Assembly (NCBI GenBank): GCA_030377915.1
Contig: JAUCFZ010000004.1
Coordinates: 1 to 49,341, forward strand
Direction: 5' to 3'
DNA from: Clostridiaceae bacterium HSG29
Lineage (GTDB): Bacteria > Bacillota > Clostridia > Peptostreptococcales > Acidaminobacteraceae
DNA length: 49,341 bases
How positions within the stretch are numbered: the stretch's first letter is position 1; every line of letters begins with the position of its first letter. The notes beneath the pieces are model-generated. The model made no database searches, was not told the origin of the DNA, and saw only the letters and a list, made by a program, of their open reading frames with translations. The position numbers were made by a program, and so were the translations under genes. Below are positions 42,979 to 49,341 of the stretch, in pieces.

Positions 42979-42995
42979 TATACACCTCCATACGC

Positions 42996-43024
42996 TAATT
43001 ATACCTCATTATGTTACATAACAA
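42996..43024 (-). promoter_or_regulatory. merR promoter with palindromic operator
   Basis: Minus strand: TATAAT (43003-42998) preceded by TTATGTAACATAA (43021-43009), a palindrome with 6-bp arms around a single central base, in the place expected for a MerR-family operator. It matches the dyad at 42143-42155. Confidence 0.7.
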
Positions 43025-43315
43025 ACAGGAAAATCATAATCTTGAATCATCTTTTATAAATAAGTAATTAATAACAGTCCACATGTGTGGAACACGTCAA
43101 ACACTATTGAATCAAACTCTTTGCTTTAATGAGTTTATTATATATTCAAATTAAAATAAATATGTAATTGTTAAAATTATATATAAATGATATTATTATT
43201 TACATAAAAACTTTGCACTATGTATTAAGGTTCATCTTTCGTTAAATAATTTCATTCAATATTTTTTAATTTTGAAATTTGACTATTATTATATAATTAC
43301 TATGGAGGAATTTTT
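43025..43315. other. Intergenic region between merR and the BusR-like gene
   Basis: No gene is seen. It contains a small dyad CCACA-TG-TGTGG (43079-43090), AT-rich sequence, and a TATAAT at 43292-43297 just before the GGAGG of the BusR-like gene, which can serve as its -10 box; no strong -35 is present. Confidence 0.5.
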
Positions 43316-43951
43316 ATGAAAAAACAATCACGTTATCAAGAAATTGCTATCGATTTAGCTACACTAATTATAAATGGACATTATGAAGAAGGAGATAAAA
43401 TTCCTGGTAGTTCTTCTCTTGCAACAAAGTATCAAGTTTCTTCTGAAACCATCAGAAAAGCATTTCTAATATTAAAAGAATATGGAGTCGTAACTTCAAC
43501 TCAGAAAAATGGTATAGAAATTGTTAATACTAAAAATGCAATTTTATTTTTGGATAAAAATCAAGAGCAAACAACTTTTACTTCAATAAGAAATCAAATT
43601 GATAACGCCATAGAATCACGAATGAAATTAAATAAGGAAATCTCTCAACTTACTTTTGAACTTGTTAATCAAATTAGTTCTCAACGAGATATTGGTATAA
43701 TTCATCCTATGGAAATAATGATAAAAGATTCAAGTCCACTAATAGGTAAAACTCTAAACGAATGTGAATTTTGGAATTTCACTAAATCTACTATCATTGC
43801 ATTAAAGAAAGAACAAATTCAGTGTATTTCACCTTCTCCAAATACAATTCTTAAATCGGGAGATACTCTTGTATTTGTCGGGAAAAGCAATACATATAGC
43901 AAAATGATTAAATATGTGAACACTGGAAAAGGTAAAAAAACTGATATGTAG
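43316..43951 (+). CDS. busR: BusR-like regulator: GntR winged helix + RCK_C (TrkA-C) domain
   Basis: 211 residues. GntR-type winged helix (about 6-70, 'YQEIAIDLATLIINGHYEEG' and 'SSLATKYQVSSETIRKAFLI'), a coiled-coil linker (about 82-115) and a C-terminal RCK_C domain (about 122-205, 'IMIKDSSPLIGKTLNECEFW' and 'PNTILKSGDTLVFVGKSNTY'). This is the layout of BusR, which binds c-di-AMP and represses osmolyte importers in lactic acid bacteria and streptococci. An OpuC-type osmoprotectant importer lies next to it, convergently transcribed, which supports the assignment. Start ATG behind GGAGG. A direct test of c-di-AMP binding cannot be made from sequence. Confidence 0.85.
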   Translation: MKKQSRYQEIAIDLATLIINGHYEEGDKIPGSSSLATKYQVSSETIRKAFLILKEYGVVTSTQKNGIEIVNTKNAILFLDKNQEQTTFTSIRNQIDNAIESRMKLNKEISQLTFELVNQISSQRDIGIIHPMEIMIKDSSPLIGKTLNECEFWNFTKSTIIALKKEQIQCISPSPNTILKSGDTLVFVGKSNTYSKMIKYVNTGKGKKTDM

Positions 43952-43980
43952 TTTAATATTATCAAGTAAATAAACATTCA

Positions 43981-44016
43981 AAAAAAATAGAGTATACTTT
44001 TATTAGTATACTCTAT
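43981..44016. terminator. Bidirectional terminator between busR and the opu operon
   Basis: Perfect 12-bp stem (arms 43987-43998 and 44005-44016, 6-base loop); T7 follows on the minus strand (43987-43981) and a T6 run (44021-44026) on the plus strand. It serves both converging transcripts. Confidence 0.9.
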
Positions 44017-44073
44017 AATATTTTTTGCTTATATTTTCTTTATATAATAATACTTAACATATAACTTGCTTTT

Positions 44074-44979
44074 TTAATCTATTAATCCATTAGCTCTTAG
44101 AAACTCTTCAGCAGCTTCTTCAGGCTCAAGACCATCTACATCAACTCGTCTGTTAAGTTCTTGTAATACTTCACCTGTAAGTAATGCAGGTAATTTATTA
44201 AGATCTGATTCTAAATCAGGGTATTGTTCTAATATTTCACTTCTTACTATTGGTGCAGGGTTATAAACTGGGAAAAATTTCAAATTATCTTCTAATACAT
44301 TAAAATTCATTGATATAATACGTCCATCAGTTCCAAATCCCATTGCAACATCAACTTGTCCATTTTTTAACGCTTCATATGTTATCCCTATTGCCATTGA
44401 ACTAAGTAAATCTCTATCAAATTTAAAATCATATAATGTTTCTAAACCTTTTATACCATCTGGTCTTTCAACAAATTCAATACCTGCTCCTAAACGTATT
44501 TCATTTCCTGCTTTTATATAGTCAGCTAATTCTGAAACTGTTGCTAAATTTTTTTCTTTTGCAAAATCTTCTCTAACCATTAATATATATGTGTTATTTG
44601 CATTAGCTGGATCTAACCAAGTAATATTATTTGTTTCAGCATCCCATTTTTTTACCATTTCATAACATTCTTTTGAATCAGTAACTACATCTGATTTCAT
44701 ATTTACCATTAACGTTGTGCCTGTATATTCCCAATATAAATCAATTTCACCAGATTGTATAGCTGGTCTTAGCATTGGTGTTTCCCCTAATCCAGTTCTA
44801 TCTTCTACCTCATATCCTTTTGCTTCTAAATATTGCAATGTCATAGAACCAAGTGTTAATTGTTCAGTCCACGCTTTTGAAGATACTTTAATTGCAGGCA
44901 ATTCACTATCTTTAGCACTGCAACCGATTGAAAATAACGCTATAACAACAACTAGTATTATAATTATATTTTTTTTCAT
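44074..44979 (-). CDS. Osmoprotectant/glycine betaine ABC transporter, binding lipoprotein (OpuCC/OsmX-like)
   Basis: 301 residues with a lipoprotein signal (lipobox 'FSIGC', Cys at about 20). The mature protein has the family signatures 'VSSKAWTEQLTLGSMTLQYL', 'SGEIDLYWEYTGTTLMVNMK', 'MAIGITYEALKNGQVDVAMG' and 'LLTGEVLQELNRRVDVDGLE'. It presents quaternary-ammonium osmolytes such as glycine betaine, choline or carnitine to the permeases; which one is not predictable. Last gene of the ATPase-permease-permease-SBP operon, ended by the hairpin at 43981. Start ATG behind AGGAGG. Confidence 0.92.
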   Translation of the reverse strand: MKKNIIIILVVVIALFSIGCSAKDSELPAIKVSSKAWTEQLTLGSMTLQYLEAKGYEVEDRTGLGETPMLRPAIQSGEIDLYWEYTGTTLMVNMKSDVVTDSKECYEMVKKWDAETNNITWLDPANANNTYILMVREDFAKEKNLATVSELADYIKAGNEIRLGAGIEFVERPDGIKGLETLYDFKFDRDLLSSMAIGITYEALKNGQVDVAMGFGTDGRIISMNFNVLEDNLKFFPVYNPAPIVRSEILEQYPDLESDLNKLPALLTGEVLQELNRRVDVDGLEPEEAAEEFLRANGLID

Positions 44980-44987
44980 AATTCCTC

Positions 44988-45617
44988 CTATTTATACTTT
45001 TTTTCTATTCTCTTATTAATAGATCCTAAACCTCTATCAAAAACTATTGCCATTAATGCAGATAAAATAGCACCAATAATAGTCAATTCAGGCCTAAACT
45101 GCGATATACCAGTAAAGATTAACTTACCTAAACCACCAGCACCTATTAATTGTGCTATTGCAGCTGTACCTACAATTAACACCGCCGATGTTTGGATTCC
45201 TGCAATTATAACAGGAAAAGCTAAAGGTAGCTCAACATCAATCAAAACCTTATTTTTTGACAAACCAATTCCTTTTGCTGATTCTAATATATCAGGATCA
45301 ATATTGCTTATACCCGCTATAGTATTCTGAGCTATAGGAAGCAATCCGTATAAGCATAATGCTACAATACTAGGAAAATAACCAATACCAAGGAATTTCA
45401 AAAAAATTGCAATTACTGCTAAACTTGGCACACCTTGAGCAGTATTTAATATGGCAATTATTTTATTAGAATATGGTTTAAGTTTTTCTCGTGTTAATAA
45501 TACTCCTAACGGTACTGCTAAGAATATAGCACTAGTTAATGCAATTGTTACAATTATTAGATGTTGTAGTACTAATTCTGGAGCATCATATAACAATATG
45601 TTTATTATCTCATTCAT
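44988..45617 (-). CDS. Osmoprotectant ABC transporter permease (OpuCB/OpuCD-like)
   Basis: 209 residues with about five membrane segments. The EAA loop, which contacts the ATPase, is 'ILESAKGIGLSKNKVLIDVE' (about 128-147), followed by 'LPLAFPVIIAGIQTSAVLIV' and 'GAGGLGKLIFTGISQF', characteristic of OpuC-type permeases. It lies 8 bases before the binding protein and 12 bases after the other permease. Start ATG with AAAGGAGG. Together the two permeases form the heterodimeric channel. Confidence 0.92.
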   Translation of the reverse strand: MNEIINILLYDAPELVLQHLIIVTIALTSAIFLAVPLGVLLTREKLKPYSNKIIAILNTAQGVPSLAVIAIFLKFLGIGYFPSIVALCLYGLLPIAQNTIAGISNIDPDILESAKGIGLSKNKVLIDVELPLAFPVIIAGIQTSAVLIVGTAAIAQLIGAGGLGKLIFTGISQFRPELTIIGAILSALMAIVFDRGLGSINKRIEKKYK

Positions 45618-45629
45618 TTTGCCTCCTTT

Positions 45630-46277
45630 CTAAGAATCAAGATGTAATCCAGGTGATATTAACTTTTTCTGAATCAACGCCATTACTCCATCAACAACAA
45701 TTGCAAGTATAGCTACTAAAAGTCCACCTGTAAGCACCATATCCATATGCGTCCTTGTAATTCCTTGCTGTATTAATCTACCTAAGTTTCTTTCGCCAAT
45801 ATACACTGCTAATGTTGCTATACCAACCATCATCACAAGAGCAACTCTTACACCTGCAAAAATTATAGGAAATGCTAAAGGCAATTGAATTTTCCATAAT
45901 ATTTGATTTTTCTTCATTCCCATCCCTCTAGCAGCCTCAATGATGCTTTCATCAACTTCATTTAACGCCAAATATACATTTCTCATTATAGGTAACATTG
46001 CATATAATACTAGAGCAAACACTGCACTTAACCTTGATAATCCAAATCCAGGTATAGTAACTAAAATACCATAAATTGAAATACTAGGAATTGACATAAT
46101 AATACTAGCAACTCCAAGTAATCCATTTGCGAGTTTATTATGATTTCTTATTAAAATTCCAATACTTATCCAAATTATTAACGCAAAACACATTGCTAAA
46201 CTAATTAATTCAATATGCTCCATAGTAAGGTCAGTAATTTTATCAATATTTTTTATAAAATATTTTAATGTTGACAT
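45630..46277 (-). CDS. Osmoprotectant ABC transporter permease (second subunit)
   Basis: 215 residues, six probable membrane segments. EAA loop 'IIEAARGMGMKKNQILWKIQ' (about 113-132) and 'LPLAFPIIFAGVRVALVMMV', then 'LATLAVYIGERNLGRLIQQG', are the features of OpuC-type permeases. It pairs with the 44988-45617 permease. It lies 8 bases after the ATPase gene. Start ATG behind TAGGAGG. Confidence 0.92.
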   Translation of the reverse strand: MSTLKYFIKNIDKITDLTMEHIELISLAMCFALIIWISIGILIRNHNKLANGLLGVASIIMSIPSISIYGILVTIPGFGLSRLSAVFALVLYAMLPIMRNVYLALNEVDESIIEAARGMGMKKNQILWKIQLPLAFPIIFAGVRVALVMMVGIATLAVYIGERNLGRLIQQGITRTHMDMVLTGGLLVAILAIVVDGVMALIQKKLISPGLHLDS

Positions 46278-46285
46278 AATACCTC

Positions 46286-47404
46286 CTACTCAATTGTTGT
46301 TTCATATTCTCTTCCAACATGTGATTTTATCATATCAAAATTAACTACACCTATATATTTTTTCTCATCATCTAAAACAGGAATAGTTTTCATATCATTT
46401 TCTAACATAGCTACCATAGCGTCTTTTAAAGTAGAATCTATTCCCAAACAAATATCATATGTTCTTATATAATCGCACCATTTTTCAACATTTTTCTTTT
46501 CTACTATACGATTAATATCTATATATCCTTGTAACTTATTGTCATCATTTAATACAATAGCAAAATTTGAGTTATTATAAAACTCATTAATTTGTGATGA
46601 ATCTGATCCATACCTAATAGTTGGCATATATGCTTCCATTATACTACTTACTCTAAGCAAATTAAGTACTTTCAACGCTCTATCTGATCCTACAAACTCT
46701 TCAACAAATTCATTAATTGGAGAAAAAAGTATGTTTTCAGGGGTATCATATTGAACAAGCTTTCCATTATTCATAATTGCAATTTTATCCCCCATTTTTA
46801 TAGCTTCATCAATATCATGGGTAACAAAACAAATGGTCATCTTTACTTTTTTTTGAAGAGCTAAAAATTCATTTTGTAATTGATTTCTAGTAATAGGATC
46901 TACAGCGCCAAAAGGTTCATCCATTAGCATTACTGATGGATTTGCTGCCATTGCCCTTGCCACTCCAACTCTTTGTTTCTGACCACCGGACAATTGATTA
47001 GGATATTTATACATATTTTCATCAGGATCCAAATCAACTACGTCTAATAGTTCTCTTACTCTACTCATGACTTTATCTTCTTTCCAACCTTTCAATTTAG
47101 GAACAACTGCTATATTTTCAAAAACTGTATAATGCGGGAAAAGTCCAACTTTTTGAATTACATAACCAATACCAAGTCGTAATTCATCAGCATCAAATTC
47201 CAAAATATTCTTGCCATCAATAGATATTATGCCATTTGTAGGCTCAATTATTCTATTAATCATTTTCATTGTTGTTGTTTTACCACAACCAGAAGGTCCA
47301 ACAAATACACAAATTTCTCCTTCTTTAATTTCTAGGTCCAACTTTGAAACAGCAGGCCTATCCATTCCTTTATAATACTTACTCACACCTTCTATTTTAA
47401 TCAT
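46286..47404 (-). CDS. Osmoprotectant ABC transporter ATPase with tandem CBS domains (OpuCA-like)
   Basis: 372 residues. ATPase domain (1-240) with Walker A 'GPSGCGKTTTMKMIN' (about 38-52), Q-loop 'VIQKVGLFPHYTVFENI', signature 'LSGGQKQRVGVARAMA', Walker B 'VMLMDEPFGAVDP' and H-loop 'CFVTHDIDEAIKM'. Two CBS domains follow (about 258-370, 'MPTIRYGSDSSQINEFYNNS' and 'ATLEND'-like region 'MVAMLENDMKTIPVLDDEKK'), which in OpuCA/OpuA proteins sense ionic strength or c-di-AMP. It is the first gene of the operon; the ATG follows AGGAGG. The CBS domains and the BusR-like gene nearby suggest dual control by c-di-AMP (inference). Confidence 0.94.
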   Translation of the reverse strand: MIKIEGVSKYYKGMDRPAVSKLDLEIKEGEICVFVGPSGCGKTTTMKMINRIIEPTNGIISIDGKNILEFDADELRLGIGYVIQKVGLFPHYTVFENIAVVPKLKGWKEDKVMSRVRELLDVVDLDPDENMYKYPNQLSGGQKQRVGVARAMAANPSVMLMDEPFGAVDPITRNQLQNEFLALQKKVKMTICFVTHDIDEAIKMGDKIAIMNNGKLVQYDTPENILFSPINEFVEEFVGSDRALKVLNLLRVSSIMEAYMPTIRYGSDSSQINEFYNNSNFAIVLNDDNKLQGYIDINRIVEKKNVEKWCDYIRTYDICLGIDSTLKDAMVAMLENDMKTIPVLDDEKKYIGVVNFDMIKSHVGREYETTIE

Positions 47405-47423
47405 GTAGCCTCCTATCTATATC

Positions 47424-47456
47424 AAAAAACAACTCCGAAAACTAATTGAAGTTGTT
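47424..47456 (-). terminator. Hairpin with T-run in the opu leader
   Basis: 9-bp stem with one G·U pair (arms 47448-47456 and 47428-47436, 11-base loop) followed on the minus strand by T6 (47429-47424). It lies after the predicted opu promoter and 20 bases before the ATPase ATG. It may end the transcript of the upstream lipoprotein gene and/or attenuate opu transcription. Confidence 0.7.
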
Positions 47457-47461
47457 ATTTA

Positions 47462-47490
47462 AGTTTATCATATATAGTTTTCTGTGTCAA
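47462..47490 (-). promoter_or_regulatory. Promoter of the opu operon
   Basis: Minus strand TTGACA (47490-47485), 17-base spacer, TAAACT (47467-47462) with an extended-TG motif. A perfect -35 and good spacing make it the best promoter upstream of the ATPase gene; the terminator-like hairpin follows right after it. Confidence 0.65.
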
Positions 47491-47523
47491 ATTCATGTAA
47501 ATAGTGAAATCATCTTCAATTTT

Positions 47524-48171
47524 TTAATTAAGTTTATCGTCACTAAAATAAACTTTTAATACTAAAGCCCAATCTGTTTCTTTTACAGTTTCCTCAATAG
47601 TTGATTTTGGCGAATACCTTGAACCATTTTTATCATCTATACCAATTAAAGCCCATACAGCAACTTCTTCAGTATCATTAACTTCTATTTGTTCCTTTAA
47701 ATTAAATATACTTGAACTATACTTCTCATCATATCGCTGAATTATTTTCTTAGAGCTTGATCCATCAATTGCAGTTATCATAGTCATATCTGATAATATA
47801 TGAAAATCATCCGAAATAAGATAATCATTTATGCTTATGCTAATTGAACCATTATAATCAAAATCATTATCCTTTTTATTATTAATTATACTAACTGCAA
47901 AATTTTCATGTGAGTTCTGCAATTCTCCATTTTCCCATATTTCATATTTTGTGCTAAGCCATTTCTTTTCACCATTATATTGTATTTCCACACAACCAGT
48001 CCTCAAATTCAAATGTGGTTCTAATACTTTCATCTCATCAGATTTAAACATTGTAGAAGGTGTGATGATAAAATTTCCATTAAGTAATTCATTATCTTTT
48101 TTTACTTCATTAGAGGAATTACAACCTACAAGAAATATTGATATTAGCACAATTAAAATAATTTTTTTCAT
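47524..48171 (-). CDS. Lipoprotein of unknown function
   Basis: 215 residues with a clear lipoprotein signal peptide (lipobox 'FLVGC', Cys at about 17). The mature part is a soluble, beta-rich, acidic domain ('HLNLRTGCVEIQYNGEKKWL', 'NDFDYNGSISISINDYLISD', 'TEEVAVWALIGIDDKNGSRY'). I do not recognise the family. It has a good AAAGGGGA ribosome binding site. It lies between the nitrilase gene (58 bases upstream) and the opu promoter and may be transcribed with the former. Confidence 0.75.
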   Translation of the reverse strand: MKKIILIVLISIFLVGCNSSNEVKKDNELLNGNFIITPSTMFKSDEMKVLEPHLNLRTGCVEIQYNGEKKWLSTKYEIWENGELQNSHENFAVSIINNKKDNDFDYNGSISISINDYLISDDFHILSDMTMITAIDGSSSKKIIQRYDEKYSSSIFNLKEQIEVNDTEEVAVWALIGIDDKNGSRYSPKSTIEETVKETDWALVLKVYFSDDKLN

Positions 48172-48229
48172 ATTTATTTTCCCCTTTAAACTCTAATCAT
48201 TAATTAATTCCTTAAATTTTAAATTTCTT

Positions 48230-49018
48230 TTATGATTCGAAATACTCTAAGTAATCTGTAAAATACGGAATTTTTCTTTGAATCTCATGTAATTTTTCAC
48301 TATTGATATTAAAATAAAGAATTCCTTCGTTTTTTTCTAATGACACATCAATATTTCCATCTGGCAATATGCCCATTGTATTGCCACAACTACTATTATC
48401 TAAAAGACCATTAACTCCTAAAACATATACATTATTATCAAGAGCACGAGCACATAATTGAATTACCCAATGATTTAATGCAGAATCACTCCAAAAAGAA
48501 GGAATCAAAATAGCATCACATTTTTTTAATGCCAACTCTCTTGCATTTTCAGGAAATGATGCCTCATAACAAATTAAAACTCCTATTTTAAAATCATTAA
48601 TTTGATATACTTCTAAATTTTCGTTTAATACACCTTCATTAATTATTCCATTTTCAGGTTTCCAATTTATTGATTTTCTTTTAACACCTATTACTTCTCC
48701 ATTATTACTAATTATTGCAACTGAGTTATAAAGTATATCTTTTTTTCTTTCTAAAAAAGGCATAAATATAAATACATCATTTATTTTAGCATTTTTTTTT
48801 ATTTCACTTATAAAATGACCATCAATAGTCTCCGCATTACTATTCAAATACTGCTCATTCATAAAATAACCAGTAGAATATAATTCCGGAAAAACAATCA
48901 CATCACATTTATCACTAATATCGTTAACTATTTGTTTTGCCCTATTAAGATTTTCGCTAACATTCATAATATGATTACTTTGAACTGCCCCAAATCTCAA
49001 AAAAGAATTATCATTCAT
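48230..49018 (-). CDS. Carbon-nitrogen hydrolase (nitrilase superfamily)
   Basis: 262 residues with the Glu-Lys-Cys triad: E45 in 'CDVIVFPELYSTGYF', the lysine at 113 or 115 in 'VIGVKRKSINWKPENG' and C150 in 'KIGVLICYEASFPENAREL'. The second glutamate of the family is in 'PENG' or 'YEASFPE'. Enzymes of this group cleave amides such as omega-amides, carbamoyl compounds or deaminated glutathione; the substrate cannot be told here. It starts at ATG behind AAAGGGG, and a truncated gene lies just upstream on the same strand. Confidence 0.92.
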   Translation of the reverse strand: MNDNSFLRFGAVQSNHIMNVSENLNRAKQIVNDISDKCDVIVFPELYSTGYFMNEQYLNSNAETIDGHFISEIKKNAKINDVFIFMPFLERKKDILYNSVAIISNNGEVIGVKRKSINWKPENGIINEGVLNENLEVYQINDFKIGVLICYEASFPENARELALKKCDAILIPSFWSDSALNHWVIQLCARALDNNVYVLGVNGLLDNSSCGNTMGILPDGNIDVSLEKNEGILYFNINSEKLHEIQRKIPYFTDYLEYFES

Positions 49019-49078
49019 ATTTTCCCCTTTTAAAAATCAAATACCTTAATTATTATTTTGATTTACTATTAAATACTA

Positions 49079-49341
49079 CTATATGTTTTTTGTCCAATTT
49101 AAAACTTCATTTAATTCTAATTCAGTTGGATGTTTATATCTAATTATTAACATATTTTTACCCAAACAAGTAATATAGTTATCTTCTAATTTTTTATCTA
49201 CTTTTTTTAATAATGAATTTATTTCTTCAATTGCATCTTTATCTGATTTACCTCTGCCAAACCAAGTCATGAAAATAAAAAATTCAGTGTTTTCACTTAT
49301 ATCTTCTTTATTAATACTTTTTAACAATTTTATTAAATTCA
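49079..49341 (-). CDS. Hypothetical protein, 5'-truncated by the window edge
   Basis: The minus-strand frame is open from the window edge to TAG (49079-49081): at least 87 codons. The first ATG-like codon inside the window is a TTG at 49325-49327 without a ribosome binding site, and the frame continues beyond the edge, so the gene is incomplete. Visible sequence: '…FFIFMTWFGRGKSDKDAIEE', 'LLKKVDKKLEDNYITCLGKN' and 'KHPTELELNEVLNWTKNI'. It looks soluble; I do not recognise the family. Confidence 0.6.
   Translation of the reverse strand, partial: NLIKLLKSINKEDISENTEFFIFMTWFGRGKSDKDAIEEINSLLKKVDKKLEDNYITCLGKNMLIIRYKHPTELELNEVLNWTKNI

Noticed and set aside
43079-43090. CCACA-TG-TGTGG dyad in the intergenic region.
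   Set aside because: It is short, isolated and matches no operator I can name; it may be chance.
1-49341. Insertion sequences, prophage, restriction-modification, toxin-antitoxin pairs, riboswitches or rRNA.
   Set aside because: No transposase, phage structural gene, methylase or endonuclease, compact toxin-antitoxin pair, rRNA or recognisable riboswitch or T-box sequence was seen. A negative by eye cannot rule out small or divergent elements.

Overview
The window is an AT-rich stretch (roughly a quarter G+C by eye) from a low-GC Gram-positive, probably strictly anaerobic bacterium of the Bacillota (Clostridia/Tissierellia-like). Reasons: a ferredoxin-linked 2-oxoacid oxidoreductase (korDABC-like), an EFR1-type ferredoxin, a Firmicutes-type lexA/yneA divergent pair with matching operators, lipoprotein signal peptides with GC lipoboxes, strong purine-rich ribosome binding sites and use of TGA as stop. 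No chromosome origin, phage, IS element or CRISPR array was seen. Most genes lie on the minus strand, so operons read right to left.

Region by region (high to low coordinate within minus-strand operons): (1) 1-2.9 kb: a truncated membrane protein, two small membrane proteins (one UPF0316) and an orphan XerS-like tyrosine recombinase. (2) 2.9-11.5 kb: an accessory operon with a three-gene ABC importer (FbpABC-like), a membrane-anchored beta-propeller protein, a large multi-membrane-segment protein with twelve 12-residue ERGTKE repeats whose reading frame is broken by one missing base inside the repeats, and a leucine-rich-repeat lipoprotein. This is the least explained part. (3) 11.5-14.2 kb: a decayed transporter fragment, a VOC-fold protein, a small secreted/anchored protein and an M18 aminopeptidase. 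(4) 14.3-15.5 kb: SOS pair yneA/lexA with LexA boxes. (5) 15.5-24.1 kb: miaB-mutS-mutL-miaA-hfq and a methionine gamma-lyase-like PLP enzyme. (6) 24.2-29.5 kb: aspartate aminotransferase, cheR, then cmk-plsC-ispH-rpsA (S1-like). (7) 29.5-33.1 kb: korD-A-B-C plus an RpiR-family regulator. (8) 33.3-37.4 kb: an ECF sigma factor, its zinc-finger/DUF4349 putative anti-sigma factor and a SIMPL-domain protein behind an ECF-like promoter, and pgi. (9) 37.6-38.5 kb: a CofE-like ligase and tRNA-Leu(CAA). (10) 38.5-43 kb: a second accessory module: MerR regulator, EFR1 ferredoxin/flavodoxin-like protein and a carotenoid-oxygenase/START-like fusion, with matching dyads at both promoters. (11) 43.3-47.4 kb: a BusR-like regulator (GntR HTH + RCK_C) convergent with an OpuC-type osmoprotectant ABC transporter. 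(12) 47.5-49.3 kb: a lipoprotein, a nitrilase-superfamily amidohydrolase and a truncated ORF.

Best candidates for undescribed biology: the ABC/propeller/repeat-protein/LRR operon (with its frameshift in a repeat tract), and the MerR-controlled EFR1 plus carotenoid oxygenase-START fusion. Functional statements come from recognising motifs in the sequence; no database search was possible. Several start codons were moved downstream to an ATG/GTG/TTG that sits behind a good ribosome binding site; this is stated in each entry.
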